DNA of 18,574 nucleotides from JAKQHY01 sp034429475. GTDB lineage: Bacteria > Chloroflexota > Anaerolineae > B4-G1 > SLSP01. Where the stretch lies: NCBI GenBank assembly GCA_034429475.1, contig DAOUGD010000324.1:1-18574 (forward strand), written 5' to 3'. The position numbers and the translations under genes are program-made. This document shows, in pieces, positions 7,001 to 13,109 of the stretch. How positions within the stretch are numbered: position 1 is the first letter of the stretch; each line of letters opens with the position of its first letter. The notes under the pieces were generated by a model, which did no database searches, was not told the DNA's origin, and was given only the letters and a program-made list of their open reading frames with translations.

Positions 7001-9100
7001 GCGTACTTGCTGCGCGCTGGCATACCGATGGTTGGGGTTTTTTGCCAGCAATTTTAGTATCAGATGCTCCTCGGCCGGAGAGATGTCAGGGTTGATTTCG
7101 CGCGGCGGGCGCGGCGCGCGGCGTAAGTGAAACTGCAAAATCTCCTCGTCACTCTGTCCGTCGAAAGGGAACTGCCCGGTAAACAACTGGTAGGCGATGA
7201 TGCCCAGCGTGTACAAATCGGTGCGCGCGTCCAAGATATGTCCCAAGATTTGTTCAGGCGCTAGATAATGGCTATCCAGGAAGAGGAACGGCGCTGCCAA
7301 CAGGTAGTGATTTTCCTCCAGGCGTCCCAGACCGAACCCGTCTATCTGGAGACCCTGTTCTGTCAGGTAGATGTTAGAGGGCTTCAGGTCGCCGTGAATC
7401 ACGCCTTGGCTGTGGGCGTATTCCAGCGCCAGCGTGATCTCTTGGAGAAACTGCACGCGCTGCTCATGCGTCCAGTTGGGCGGCGGGTTCGCCTGGAGCG
7501 CGGTTTGGAGAGTCGGAGCCGGGACAAATGCTTCTACCTGAAAGGTGTAATCGGCATCCTGATCCCAGGCGTACACTTTGACGATGTGGGGATGGGAAAG
7601 CGCGATCACCGCCTGCGCGTACCGCAGCACCCGCCCGGTGGTTTCCGCACTGAAGGTGGGGGAGAGCACTTTCAGGGCTACCCGGCGGTTTTCCTGCGTA
7701 TCATACGCCGTCAGAACGGTGCCGATCGGGCCTTTGCCTACCGTGCTTTCGATGCGATAGCGGTTTTTGATGATTTGCCCGGGCAGGTTGAGTGCCTTGC
7801 GCGCTTGTTCGGCGGCCAGCGCCGCTTCCACACTGGCATAGATGGCGAAGTAATCGCGGTAGCCGGCCAACGTGATCATCTGAACCAGATTGTCCGCCGC
7901 CGCTGCCAGCACCAGTGGTTCGTTGCGGCGCGTCTGACGCAGATTGATGATGGCTTTGAGGTTGGCCGTCGTCAACGTTTCCACCTGGGACATATCAATG
8001 ATCGAACTGGTGGTTTCACTGTTGGCGATGGCGGCGAGTTGCTCGGTCAGTTGGCCCACACTTTCCTGCCCGATGATGCGGATGGGGGTCAGGATGGTGG
8101 TGATGCCGTCGGCGCTAATCTGGACATCCACTACGCCGGGACGCGCCAGATCGAGCGTCAAGCCCTCGTAAGCCAACAACACCTTTTCCGGAGCGAGCGC
8201 CGGCGTCTGCGTCTGGTATATGTGGGCCGTTTCGAGCATATTCTCCAGTTCTTTGTCCGAGTAAGTGGGATCGTGATGGAAAAGGACAAGGGTATTGACA
8301 TTCGCAGCCCGCGCCATGTCAATGCCGATCATGGCCGAACTGTGTCCCCAATCGGATTTGTTGAACCAGGCTTCCCGGAGTGTGTATTGAGCGTCGAAGA
8401 TCAAGGCGTTGGCGTCCCTATAGAATTCGATGTAAGGGCGCAAGGCCGCCTCGCTCAAGTCTTTGAACTCGGCATCACTGGCGTAGACCAGACTGCTGAA
8501 GCGATCTTCAATGCGGTAACTATAGGATTTGCCAGGATGGTTGTTTTCCAGGACACGGACCTGCACGCTGCCGATTGTGAGCGTTTGCTCCACTTCCAGA
8601 CGCACAAACGTCTTTTCCGCCCGCATGTGTTGGAGGGTGACGGGCCAGTGGCGCGCCTGATGCTGCGTCTCAAAAGCGGCCTTCACATCATGGACGCCGT
8701 AGATGAAAATGCGGTTGCCGGGGACAAATGCCGGGGGGAATATCGTGAAGCCGTGGAGGTGATCCCAATGGGGGTGGCTGATGAAGAGGTGCAGCACCCC
8801 TTCTCCGCGTCCCATTGGCCCTTTCATCAACTCCAGCCCCAACTCGCGCAGGCCGGAACCGGCGTCAATCACAAAAAACTCGTCGCTGCCGGTTTGAATC
8901 TCGACGCAGGGAGTGTTGCCGCCAGCCGTCCCCTGAAGCAAAGGCGGCAGAGAGGCCACGAAAGACCTGACGCTGTTCTGGTCGCTAGTATCCAATTCCG
9001 ACGGCAAACGTAGAATTGCCTCACAGATTTTATCCGCGATTTCTTGCGGCTTCAGTGGGGTAGGAATGGATCCGCGCGTGCCCCAAAATCTGATCTTCAT
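4013..9100 (-). CDS. Giant signalling protein: MBL-fold hydrolase - STAS - Ser/Thr (pseudo)kinase - STAND ATPase - TPR
   Basis: A 1,695-residue, apparently cytoplasmic protein with no transmembrane segment. Domains in order: metallo-beta-lactamase fold (about 1-320), with the metal motif His109-x-His111-x-Asp113-His114 plus His188, Asp209 and His275/276; STAS domain (about 322-432), anti-sigma-antagonist-like; Ser/Thr kinase fold (about 447-705), with Gly-loop 455-460, Lys477, His569-Gly570-Asp571 and Ala-Pro-Glu 614-616; AAA/STAND ATPase (about 718-1080), with Walker A GEAGVGKT (Lys756) and Walker B ending Asp867 followed by NLQWAD; and a TPR array to the C-terminus, with repeats every 40 residues clearest from about 1290 to 1570. 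The kinase lacks the DFG aspartate (Gly588) and the alpha-C glutamate (Tyr494), so it may be a pseudokinase. The kinase-ATPase-TPR core resembles known large bacterial regulators (PknK-like); the MBL and STAS domains in front are unusual. It is the first gene of a two-gene unit with the Nudix gene. Role inferred: a sensor or scaffold that couples TPR-mediated recognition and ATP-driven assembly to MBL hydrolysis. Confidence 0.88.
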   Translation of the reverse strand: MKIRFWGTRGSIPTPLKPQEIADKICEAILRLPSELDTSDQNSVRSFVASLPPLLQGTAGGNTPCVEIQTGSDEFFVIDAGSGLRELGLELMKGPMGRGEGVLHLFISHPHWDHLHGFTIFPPAFVPGNRIFIYGVHDVKAAFETQHQARHWPVTLQHMRAEKTFVRLEVEQTLTIGSVQVRVLENNHPGKSYSYRIEDRFSSLVYASDAEFKDLSEAALRPYIEFYRDANALIFDAQYTLREAWFNKSDWGHSSAMIGIDMARAANVNTLVLFHHDPTYSDKELENMLETAHIYQTQTPALAPEKVLLAYEGLTLDLARPGVVDVQISADGITTILTPIRIIGQESVGQLTEQLAAIANSETTSSIIDMSQVETLTTANLKAIINLRQTRRNEPLVLAAAADNLVQMITLAGYRDYFAIYASVEAALAAEQARKALNLPGQIIKNRYRIESTVGKGPIGTVLTAYDTQENRRVALKVLSPTFSAETTGRVLRYAQAVIALSHPHIVKVYAWDQDADYTFQVEAFVPAPTLQTALQANPPPNWTHEQRVQFLQEITLALEYAHSQGVIHGDLKPSNIYLTEQGLQIDGFGLGRLEENHYLLAAPFLFLDSHYLAPEQILGHILDARTDLYTLGIIAYQLFTGQFPFDGQSDEEILQFHLRRAPRPPREINPDISPAEEHLILKLLAKNPNHRYASAQQVRNVLSSLTTSAEDLHQQRRAPLIGHNQARRTLQKCWETARAGHGQLVFITGEAGVGKTTLAQQVVAQSQPPVALTGQCQEHQTGTAYQVFADILRTYFATVPPEFFNEETQKLLGNFARLIPEIRQMLPQLPAPAALEPEQEQFRLMSHLTQFIHAATQRRPWLIILDNLQWADRSSLELLRYLGYHLPSMALLIIGVYREEELTREHPLVEALHHLSSHPGYLEIPLHRLDQNEVQELLQILWHMPAPMLLAQTIYEHTQGNPRYVEEIAQALLDNGVLNPEQDLDTPQAIAQVQLPPSMREAVRQRIERLSPSTRSLLHQAAVLGASFNFDTLQEMSGLSKWEALENLDQALERGLLEETPGEGALRFRHNEIQQILYADLGTLRRQMLHRKAAEALEHQMQPNPERIAEKLAHHFMQAAELGSALNYSLLVAQQAQSAYANDIAGQWYQRVLSLYPQLGQEHASEYHDQYLKAHQALGEVLLVQGAYDKALEHSHTVWKELTATPSTPTEQLARLCHQIARIRERRSEYRLALSWVEKGLGYLQNHQPAGAATQLYNLAGWINIRQGDYSMAQSQLQLALLLAQAANLQQAEANSLQNLGVVESHLGQSAQAKANFEQALRIYHETGDQYGESAVLSHLGQILESQGNYGQSRACYERALSIYREIGDRRGESTLLNNLGVIARNEGDYTLAVTCGEEAMQIAQDIGDMQGNSDAHVNLGITLRDQGAYEQAKTQFEHAILLSAGIGDRRGQANAFHHLGIIAELFGNFTFAQTYQQQVFEIRQKLGDRAGISEALAYLGSLARQRNDIKTARQYGEQSCDIAQQTNDRARQALSLTLYGHTLQAMQMLPQAINAYHHALALREALHQDGLALEIHSALAAIYYLQTDYTAAYQHIAPVLENLKTPQVLYSTLEMLQIYLTCYQILEAMPAKSDSPYRAEEILTIAYNVLVVRAAKIKDEAVRRAYLENHTSHREILAAYERRRLSNPQNTVE

Positions 9101-9137
9101 AGCCTCTGCTTTCGGGAAGGGTTTACTGTTGCCCTTA

Positions 9138-9165
9138 AGGATACGTCAGTTATGTTAATTGGCAA
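9138..9165 (-). promoter_or_regulatory. Possible promoter of the giant signalling gene
   Basis: On the minus strand TTGCCA (9160-9165) and TATCCT (9138-9143) are 16 bp apart, about 40 bp upstream of the ATG at 9100. The -35 matches consensus at five of six positions and the -10 at four of six. A short AGAGG precedes the start codon. The call is plausible, not strong. Confidence 0.4.
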
Positions 9166-9276
9166 ATTGCCTGAGATAGCCCAATAAGATGTAACACAAT
9201 AGGATTTAACATGAAACTCTCATGCAGTATTTTGAATCCATTCTTTGATAAAGGAGATGGTTTCTCCGGCATATAA

Positions 9277-9312
9277 AAACAGGGCACGTATCCATGCAAG
9301 TGTGCCCTGTTT
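9277..9312 (-). terminator. Rho-independent terminator of ppk2
   Basis: A perfect 11-bp stem (AAACAGGGCAC at 9277-9287 with GTGCCCTGTTT at 9302-9312) and a 14-nt loop. In the minus-strand direction it is followed at once by a run of U residues, the classic intrinsic terminator form. It lies 18 bp past the ppk2 stop codon. Confidence 0.88.
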
Positions 9313-9330
9313 AGCTGTGGGAGGCGGCGC

Positions 9331-10173
9331 CTAGTATATTTCAGGGACGAAGGTCTGATACTCCATGGGCGGGCGCACGTAGCCGCTGGTCTCTTGACGC
9401 GGCGGCAGTTCCATCGGCGGCGGCGTCAAATCCTGGTAGGAAATCACACTCAATAGATGGCTGATACAATTGAGGTGGGCGCGGCGCTTGTCGTTGGAGT
9501 TGACGACATACCACGGCGATTGTTTCGTGTCGGTGTAGGCGAACATTTCGTCTTTGGCTTTAGAATAATCCTCCCAGCGGCGACGCGATTCCAGGTCCAT
9601 CGGGCTGAGTTTCCAACGCTTGGTCGGATCGTCGAGCCGCGCCTGGAAACGCCGTTCCTGTTCCTCGTCGCTGACCGAGAACCAATACTTGACCAGGGTG
9701 ACGCCGGAGCGGATTAACATCCGCTCAAATTCGGGGCAAGAACGCAGAAATTCGCGGTACTCGTCTTCGGTGCAGAAATTCATCACCCGCTCTACCCCGG
9801 CGCGGTTATACCAACTGCGATCGAACAACACCATCTCCCCGCCCGCCGGCAGATAGGGGGCGTACCGCTGGAAGTACCACTGCGTCTTTTCCCGCTCGGT
9901 GGGGACGCCCAACGCCACCACGCGGCAAATGCGGGGATTCAGCCGTTCGGTGATGCGTTTGATCATCCCCCCTTTCCCCGCTGCGTCGCGTCCCTCAAAA
10001 ATGACCACCACCTTCAAGCCCTTCTCTTTGATCCAGTAGTGGAGTTTGACCAGTTCCAGTTGGAGTTTGCTGAGTTCCGCCTCATAAAACTTGCGTTTGA
10101 GCCGGTCAGATTTATCTTCGCTGTGGGGAGGTGTTGGTTCTATTGCTTTCTTTTTCCCCTTCGACTTTGCCAT
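9331..10173 (-). CDS. ppk2: Polyphosphate kinase 2, class I type
   Basis: Transfers phosphate between inorganic polyphosphate and nucleotides; class I enzymes act mainly on ADP/GDP to make ATP/GTP. In the 280-aa product, Walker A is GRDAAGKGG (residues 61-69) and the Walker B/lid start is Asp118-Arg-Ser-Trp-Tyr-Asn-Arg. The stretch TEREKTQWYFQRY is also typical. It is a single-domain protein close to the usual length. The ATG at 10173 was chosen because a perfect AAAGGAGGT lies just upstream of it; the longest frame, from 10260, starts inside the promoter -35 region. The N-terminal tail is lysine-rich (KSKGKKK), as is common in the family. It has its own promoter and terminator and lies near, but not within, the phosphate-uptake genes. 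Direction in vivo (polyphosphate use or synthesis) cannot be told from the sequence. Confidence 0.93.
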   Translation of the reverse strand: MAKSKGKKKAIEPTPPHSEDKSDRLKRKFYEAELSKLQLELVKLHYWIKEKGLKVVVIFEGRDAAGKGGMIKRITERLNPRICRVVALGVPTEREKTQWYFQRYAPYLPAGGEMVLFDRSWYNRAGVERVMNFCTEDEYREFLRSCPEFERMLIRSGVTLVKYWFSVSDEEQERRFQARLDDPTKRWKLSPMDLESRRRWEDYSKAKDEMFAYTDTKQSPWYVVNSNDKRRAHLNCISHLLSVISYQDLTPPPMELPPRQETSGYVRPPMEYQTFVPEIY

Positions 10174-10177
10174 GCTG

Positions 10178-10186
10178 ACCTCCTTT
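10178..10186 (-). promoter_or_regulatory. Perfect Shine-Dalgarno deciding the ppk2 start
   Basis: AAAGGAGGT on the minus strand ends four bases before the ATG at 10173. No comparable site precedes the upstream in-frame ATGs at 10221 and 10260, so translation almost certainly starts at 10173. Confidence 0.85.
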
Positions 10187-10230
10187 GGGTTGAGGGAATC
10201 ATCGTGGATAGGTTTGTCCATTATATTCCC

Positions 10231-10259
10231 ATTATATAACCCAAGTGACGATATGTCCA
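10231..10259 (-). promoter_or_regulatory. Promoter of ppk2
   Basis: On the minus strand TGGACA (10254-10259) and TATAAT (10231-10236) are separated by 17 bp. The -35 matches consensus at five of six positions and the -10 at all six. Transcription would start near 10224, leaving about 50 nt of leader before the ATG at 10173. A second TATAAT-like hexamer lies just downstream of the first. Confidence 0.7.
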
Positions 10260-10287
10260 CAAATCTTTATCGAATAGAACGATAGGG

Positions 10288-10315
10288 TTGCTTGTTTCAC
10301 AGGCGGGACTAGAAT
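10288..10315 (+). promoter_or_regulatory. Possible promoter of the GH127 gene
   Basis: TTGCTT (10288-10293) and TAGAAT (10310-10315) are 16 bp apart, just upstream of the GH127 start. The -10 is good (five of six) and the -35 is poor (three of six). A small dyad, TATCG-N7-CGATA (10268-10284), lies immediately upstream and could bind a regulator. Confidence 0.35.
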
Positions 10316-10351
10316 CAGACAACCACATTTCTGGAGGACGAAGGAAAGAAT

Positions 10352-12244
10352 ATGATAAACAAACCGATCAAACCCGTGGTTGTAGACACTTCTCGCAGCG
10401 CCTATGCGCGCTTGAAGCCGGCGCCGGTCACGGCGGTGACGCTGACCGAGGGCTTTTGGGCCGCGCGTTATAAACTCAATCGAGAAACTATGTTACTGGC
10501 GCAGTATGCTCAACTGGAAGAGACCGGGCGGATCAACAACTTCCGGCGGGCAGCGGGTAAGCTCGACGCCCCGTTTGCCGGGCTGGTGTTTAACGACTCG
10601 GACGTATACAAATGGCTGGAAGCGGCGGCGTGGGTGTTGGCCGCGACGCCCGGCGGCGCGTTGCAGCAGAAGGTGGATGCCTTGATTGCGGACATCGCCG
10701 CCGCGCAGTGTCCCGACGGCTATCTCAACACCTATTACGCGCTGGAGCGCGCCGGAGAACGCTGGTCAAACCTGCGCGACCAGCACGAACTGTACTGCGC
10801 GGGCCACCTCTTCCAGGCCGCCGTCGCCCACTACCGGGCCACCGGCGCGACCTCCTTGCTAACGGTGGCGCAGCGTTTGGCTGATCTCCTCTGCGCGACG
10901 TTCGGGCCGGGCGCCGATCAACGTCAAGGTACCTCCGGCCACCCTGAAGTGGAGATGGCCCTGATGGAACTGTACCGCACCACCGGGGAAGCGCGTTACC
11001 TCAAACAGGCGGAATATTTCCTCAACGCGCGCGGGCAGGGACTCATCGGCGGGCGCGACTATCACCAGGATCACGTCCCCTTCCGGCAGATGCCGCGCCT
11101 GGCGGGGCACGCCGTGCGCGCGTTGTACCTGTGCAGCGGCGCAACCGACCTTTATGCGGAGACCGGTGAACCGGCACTGGGGGAGGCCCTGGCGCGTCTC
11201 TGGGGGCACATGACCGCGCGGCAGATGTACCTCACCGGCGGACTCGGCCCGCGCCACGAGGGGGAGGCGTTTGGCGACGATTACGAGCTGCCCAACGCCC
11301 GCGCCTACGCCGAGACCTGCGCCGGGATCGCCAACGTGATGTGGGCGTGGCGGATGTTGCAATTGAACGGCGACGCGCTCTATGCCGATGTCATGGAGCA
11401 AGCGCTCTATAACGCTGTACTGCCCGGCCTTTCGCTGGATGGCATGGGCTACTTCTACGTCAATCCCCTGCAATCCGACGGGACGTACCATCGCGCGCCC
11501 TGGTTTGTCTGCGCGTGTTGCCCGCCCAACGTCGCCCGAACGTTGGCATCCTTGCCCGGCTACATCTACAGTCTGACGGAAGACACGGTGTGGGTGCATC
11601 TCTACGCGCCCAACGACGCGATGTTGACCTTGCCCGGCGGCCGCGAAGTGCGGCTGGTGCAGCGCACCCGCTATCCCTGGGATGGCAACGTCACGATAGA
11701 CGTGCTGAGCGTGGGAGAATTCGGTCTGCGGGTGCGTATCCCCGCCTGGTGTCAGGCGGATGCCGCCGTCCTGCTGAACGGCGAACCGTTGAGCATCGCC
11801 GCGCCGGCAGGAACCTACGTGGAGGTGCGGCGGAGCTGGCAGGTGGGAGACTCCCTCTGCCTGCGCTTGCCAATGCGCGTGCGCCAGATCGAAGCCCACC
11901 CGTATGCCTTGGAAAACAGCGGCCGCGTGGCCTTGATGCGTGGGCCGCTGCTCTATTGCCTGGAAGGGGTGGACAATCCCGACGTGGATTTGCGGGACGT
12001 GACGCTGCCGCTGGAGGAATTTGCCATTGAAGAGACCTTTATGCCGACGCTGCTGGGCGGCGTGTCGGTGTTGCGCTTTGGCGCCGAAGGCGTTCCGCCG
12101 GACGCCGGGTGGAGTGGGCGGCTCTATCGTCCGGTGCAGCAGCGGCCTGTGGTGCGGCGTCCCCTGATGGCGCTGGCCGTGCCCTATTACGCCTGGGCCA
12201 ATCGCGCGCCCGGCCCCATGCAAGTCTGGTTGCGGCGCGGCTAG
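10352..12244 (+). CDS. Glycoside hydrolase family 127 (beta-L-arabinofuranosidase-type)
   Basis: Cleaves terminal beta-L-arabinofuranose or related sugars from plant oligosaccharides or glycoproteins; formerly DUF1680. At 630 aa it matches the family's usual length, with an (alpha/alpha)6-barrel N-terminal part and beta-sandwich domains after about residue 400. The zinc and cysteine-nucleophile set known from bifidobacterial HypBA1 is present: Glu321-x-Cys323 (ETCA) and Cys389-Cys390 in the CCPPN motif. No signal peptide is seen, so it should act in the cytoplasm on imported oligosaccharides. The start has AAGGAAAG a few bases upstream and a GGAGG further back. It is a lone gene between ppk2 (divergent) and phoU (convergent). 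Other activities are known in GH127-like enzymes, so the exact substrate is uncertain. Confidence 0.9.
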   Translation: MINKPIKPVVVDTSRSAYARLKPAPVTAVTLTEGFWAARYKLNRETMLLAQYAQLEETGRINNFRRAAGKLDAPFAGLVFNDSDVYKWLEAAAWVLAATPGGALQQKVDALIADIAAAQCPDGYLNTYYALERAGERWSNLRDQHELYCAGHLFQAAVAHYRATGATSLLTVAQRLADLLCATFGPGADQRQGTSGHPEVEMALMELYRTTGEARYLKQAEYFLNARGQGLIGGRDYHQDHVPFRQMPRLAGHAVRALYLCSGATDLYAETGEPALGEALARLWGHMTARQMYLTGGLGPRHEGEAFGDDYELPNARAYAETCAGIANVMWAWRMLQLNGDALYADVMEQALYNAVLPGLSLDGMGYFYVNPLQSDGTYHRAPWFVCACCPPNVARTLASLPGYIYSLTEDTVWVHLYAPNDAMLTLPGGREVRLVQRTRYPWDGNVTIDVLSVGEFGLRVRIPAWCQADAAVLLNGEPLSIAAPAGTYVEVRRSWQVGDSLCLRLPMRVRQIEAHPYALENSGRVALMRGPLLYCLEGVDNPDVDLRDVTLPLEEFAIEETFMPTLLGGVSVLRFGAEGVPPDAGWSGRLYRPVQQRPVVRRPLMALAVPYYAWANRAPGPMQVWLRRG

Positions 12245-12254
12245 CGGCGATTTT

Positions 12255-12321
12255 ACCGCAAAGTACGCCGAGTTCGCGGAAACCCTCGGTATTTCTCTGC
12301 GTTCTCGGCGTACTCTGCGGT
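12255..12321. repeat. Palindromic intergenic repeat, CGCAAAG type
   Basis: Two long arms (about 12255-12279 and 12295-12321) are imperfect reverse complements, sharing ACCGCAAAGTACGCCGAG-like sequence. The element fills the space between the convergent GH127 and phoU genes and would form a hairpin in either transcript, so it may serve as a bidirectional terminator. Its unit resembles the repeats before the fructokinase gene. Confidence 0.7.
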
Positions 12322-12340
12322 GAGAAATAGGCCGCTTCTT

Positions 12341-12994
12341 TCAGTCCTCTTTGAATTTCCCCGTTTCCATAAACAACACGCGCTCGCTAATGTTGGTGAC
12401 GCGATCCCCAATGCGCTCTAAGGCGTGGGCGACCCACAGCAGGTAGGTGGCGCGGCGGATGTTGCGCGGGTCTTCGATCATGTAGGTCAGCAGCTCGCGT
12501 AGAATCTGATCGTAAAGTTGATCGATCTCATCGTCGCGCGTCGCGATGGCCCGCGCCGCATCGGCGTTATCGTCCATAAAGGCCTGGATGCTGTCGCGGA
12601 GCATTCCTTGCGCGATCTCCGCCATGCGCGGGATGTCAATCAGCGGTTTGAGCAGCGGTTCGTTGCACAGCTCAATGGCGATGTGCGCGATGCCGGCGGC
12701 GTGATCGCCCATGCGCTCCAACTCTACCGCTACGTGCATGGCGGAAATGATCATGCGCAGGTCACTCGCCATCGGCTGCTGGGTGGCAATGGTGGTGACG
12801 CCCAGCTTTTCGACTTTATAACGCAATTTGTTGATGCCCTCGTCGTCATTAATGATTTGCTGCGCCAATTGACCATCCTGTTCTTTAAGCGCCCTGATAG
12901 CGCGTTCGATGGCCGATTGCACCATGCTCTCGATGTGCAGCAAGTGCTCACGCAGTTTGTTAAGTTCTTTATCCAGCAGAGTGCGAGTCGTCAT
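12341..12994 (-). CDS. phoU: Phosphate-signalling protein PhoU
   Basis: Regulatory protein that links Pst transporter activity to phosphate-responsive gene control; cytoplasmic and membrane-associated through its Pst and sensor-kinase partners. Two PhoU three-helix domains are visible, each with its metal-binding motif: Glu93-Arg-Met-Gly-Asp97-His and Glu193-Arg-Ile-Gly-Asp197-Arg. The ATG at 12994 (217 aa) is preferred over 13030, because AGAGGAGG lies 8 bp upstream of it and the family starts this way (LDKELNKL). It lies 115 bp downstream of pstB1 on the same strand, with a palindromic repeat between them, and is probably co-transcribed with it. No PhoB/PhoR pair is in the window. Confidence 0.95.
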   Translation of the reverse strand: MTTRTLLDKELNKLREHLLHIESMVQSAIERAIRALKEQDGQLAQQIINDDEGINKLRYKVEKLGVTTIATQQPMASDLRMIISAMHVAVELERMGDHAAGIAHIAIELCNEPLLKPLIDIPRMAEIAQGMLRDSIQAFMDDNADAARAIATRDDEIDQLYDQILRELLTYMIEDPRNIRRATYLLWVAHALERIGDRVTNISERVLFMETGKFKED

Positions 12995-13022
12995 GGCCTG
13001 AGCCTCCTCTGAAAAATAGTCT

Positions 13023-13080
13023 CGTAGCACAAACTTCAGTTTGTTTCTGTGCCAGCAGGCAAACTAAAGTTTGCGTTACA
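13023..13080. repeat. Palindromic repeat between pstB1 and phoU
   Basis: Arms at about 13023-13043 and 13058-13080 are imperfect reverse complements, and each arm is itself near-palindromic (CAAACTAAAGTTTG in the second). The element lies inside the likely pstB1-phoU transcript, just upstream of the phoU Shine-Dalgarno, where a hairpin could affect processing or the ratio of the two products. It looks like a dispersed repeat; copy number elsewhere cannot be seen here. Confidence 0.65.
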
Positions 13081-13109
13081 TTTTCATCCAACCGTTGGTG
13101 AACTGCCCT

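Noticed and set aside
7268..9013. A 581-codon plus-strand open frame opposite the MBL/STAS/kinase part
   Set aside because: It is the antisense shadow of conserved domains with complete motifs, and has no recognisable fold.
9257..9334. A 25-codon plus-strand open frame starting ATGGTTTCTCC
   Set aside because: It runs through the ppk2 terminator stem, and its only purine-rich site overlaps the start codon.
10859..12223. A 454-codon minus-strand open frame opposite the GH127 gene
   Set aside because: It has a His/Gln/Arg-rich composition typical of an antisense frame in GC-rich DNA, and the plus-strand gene has a full catalytic set.
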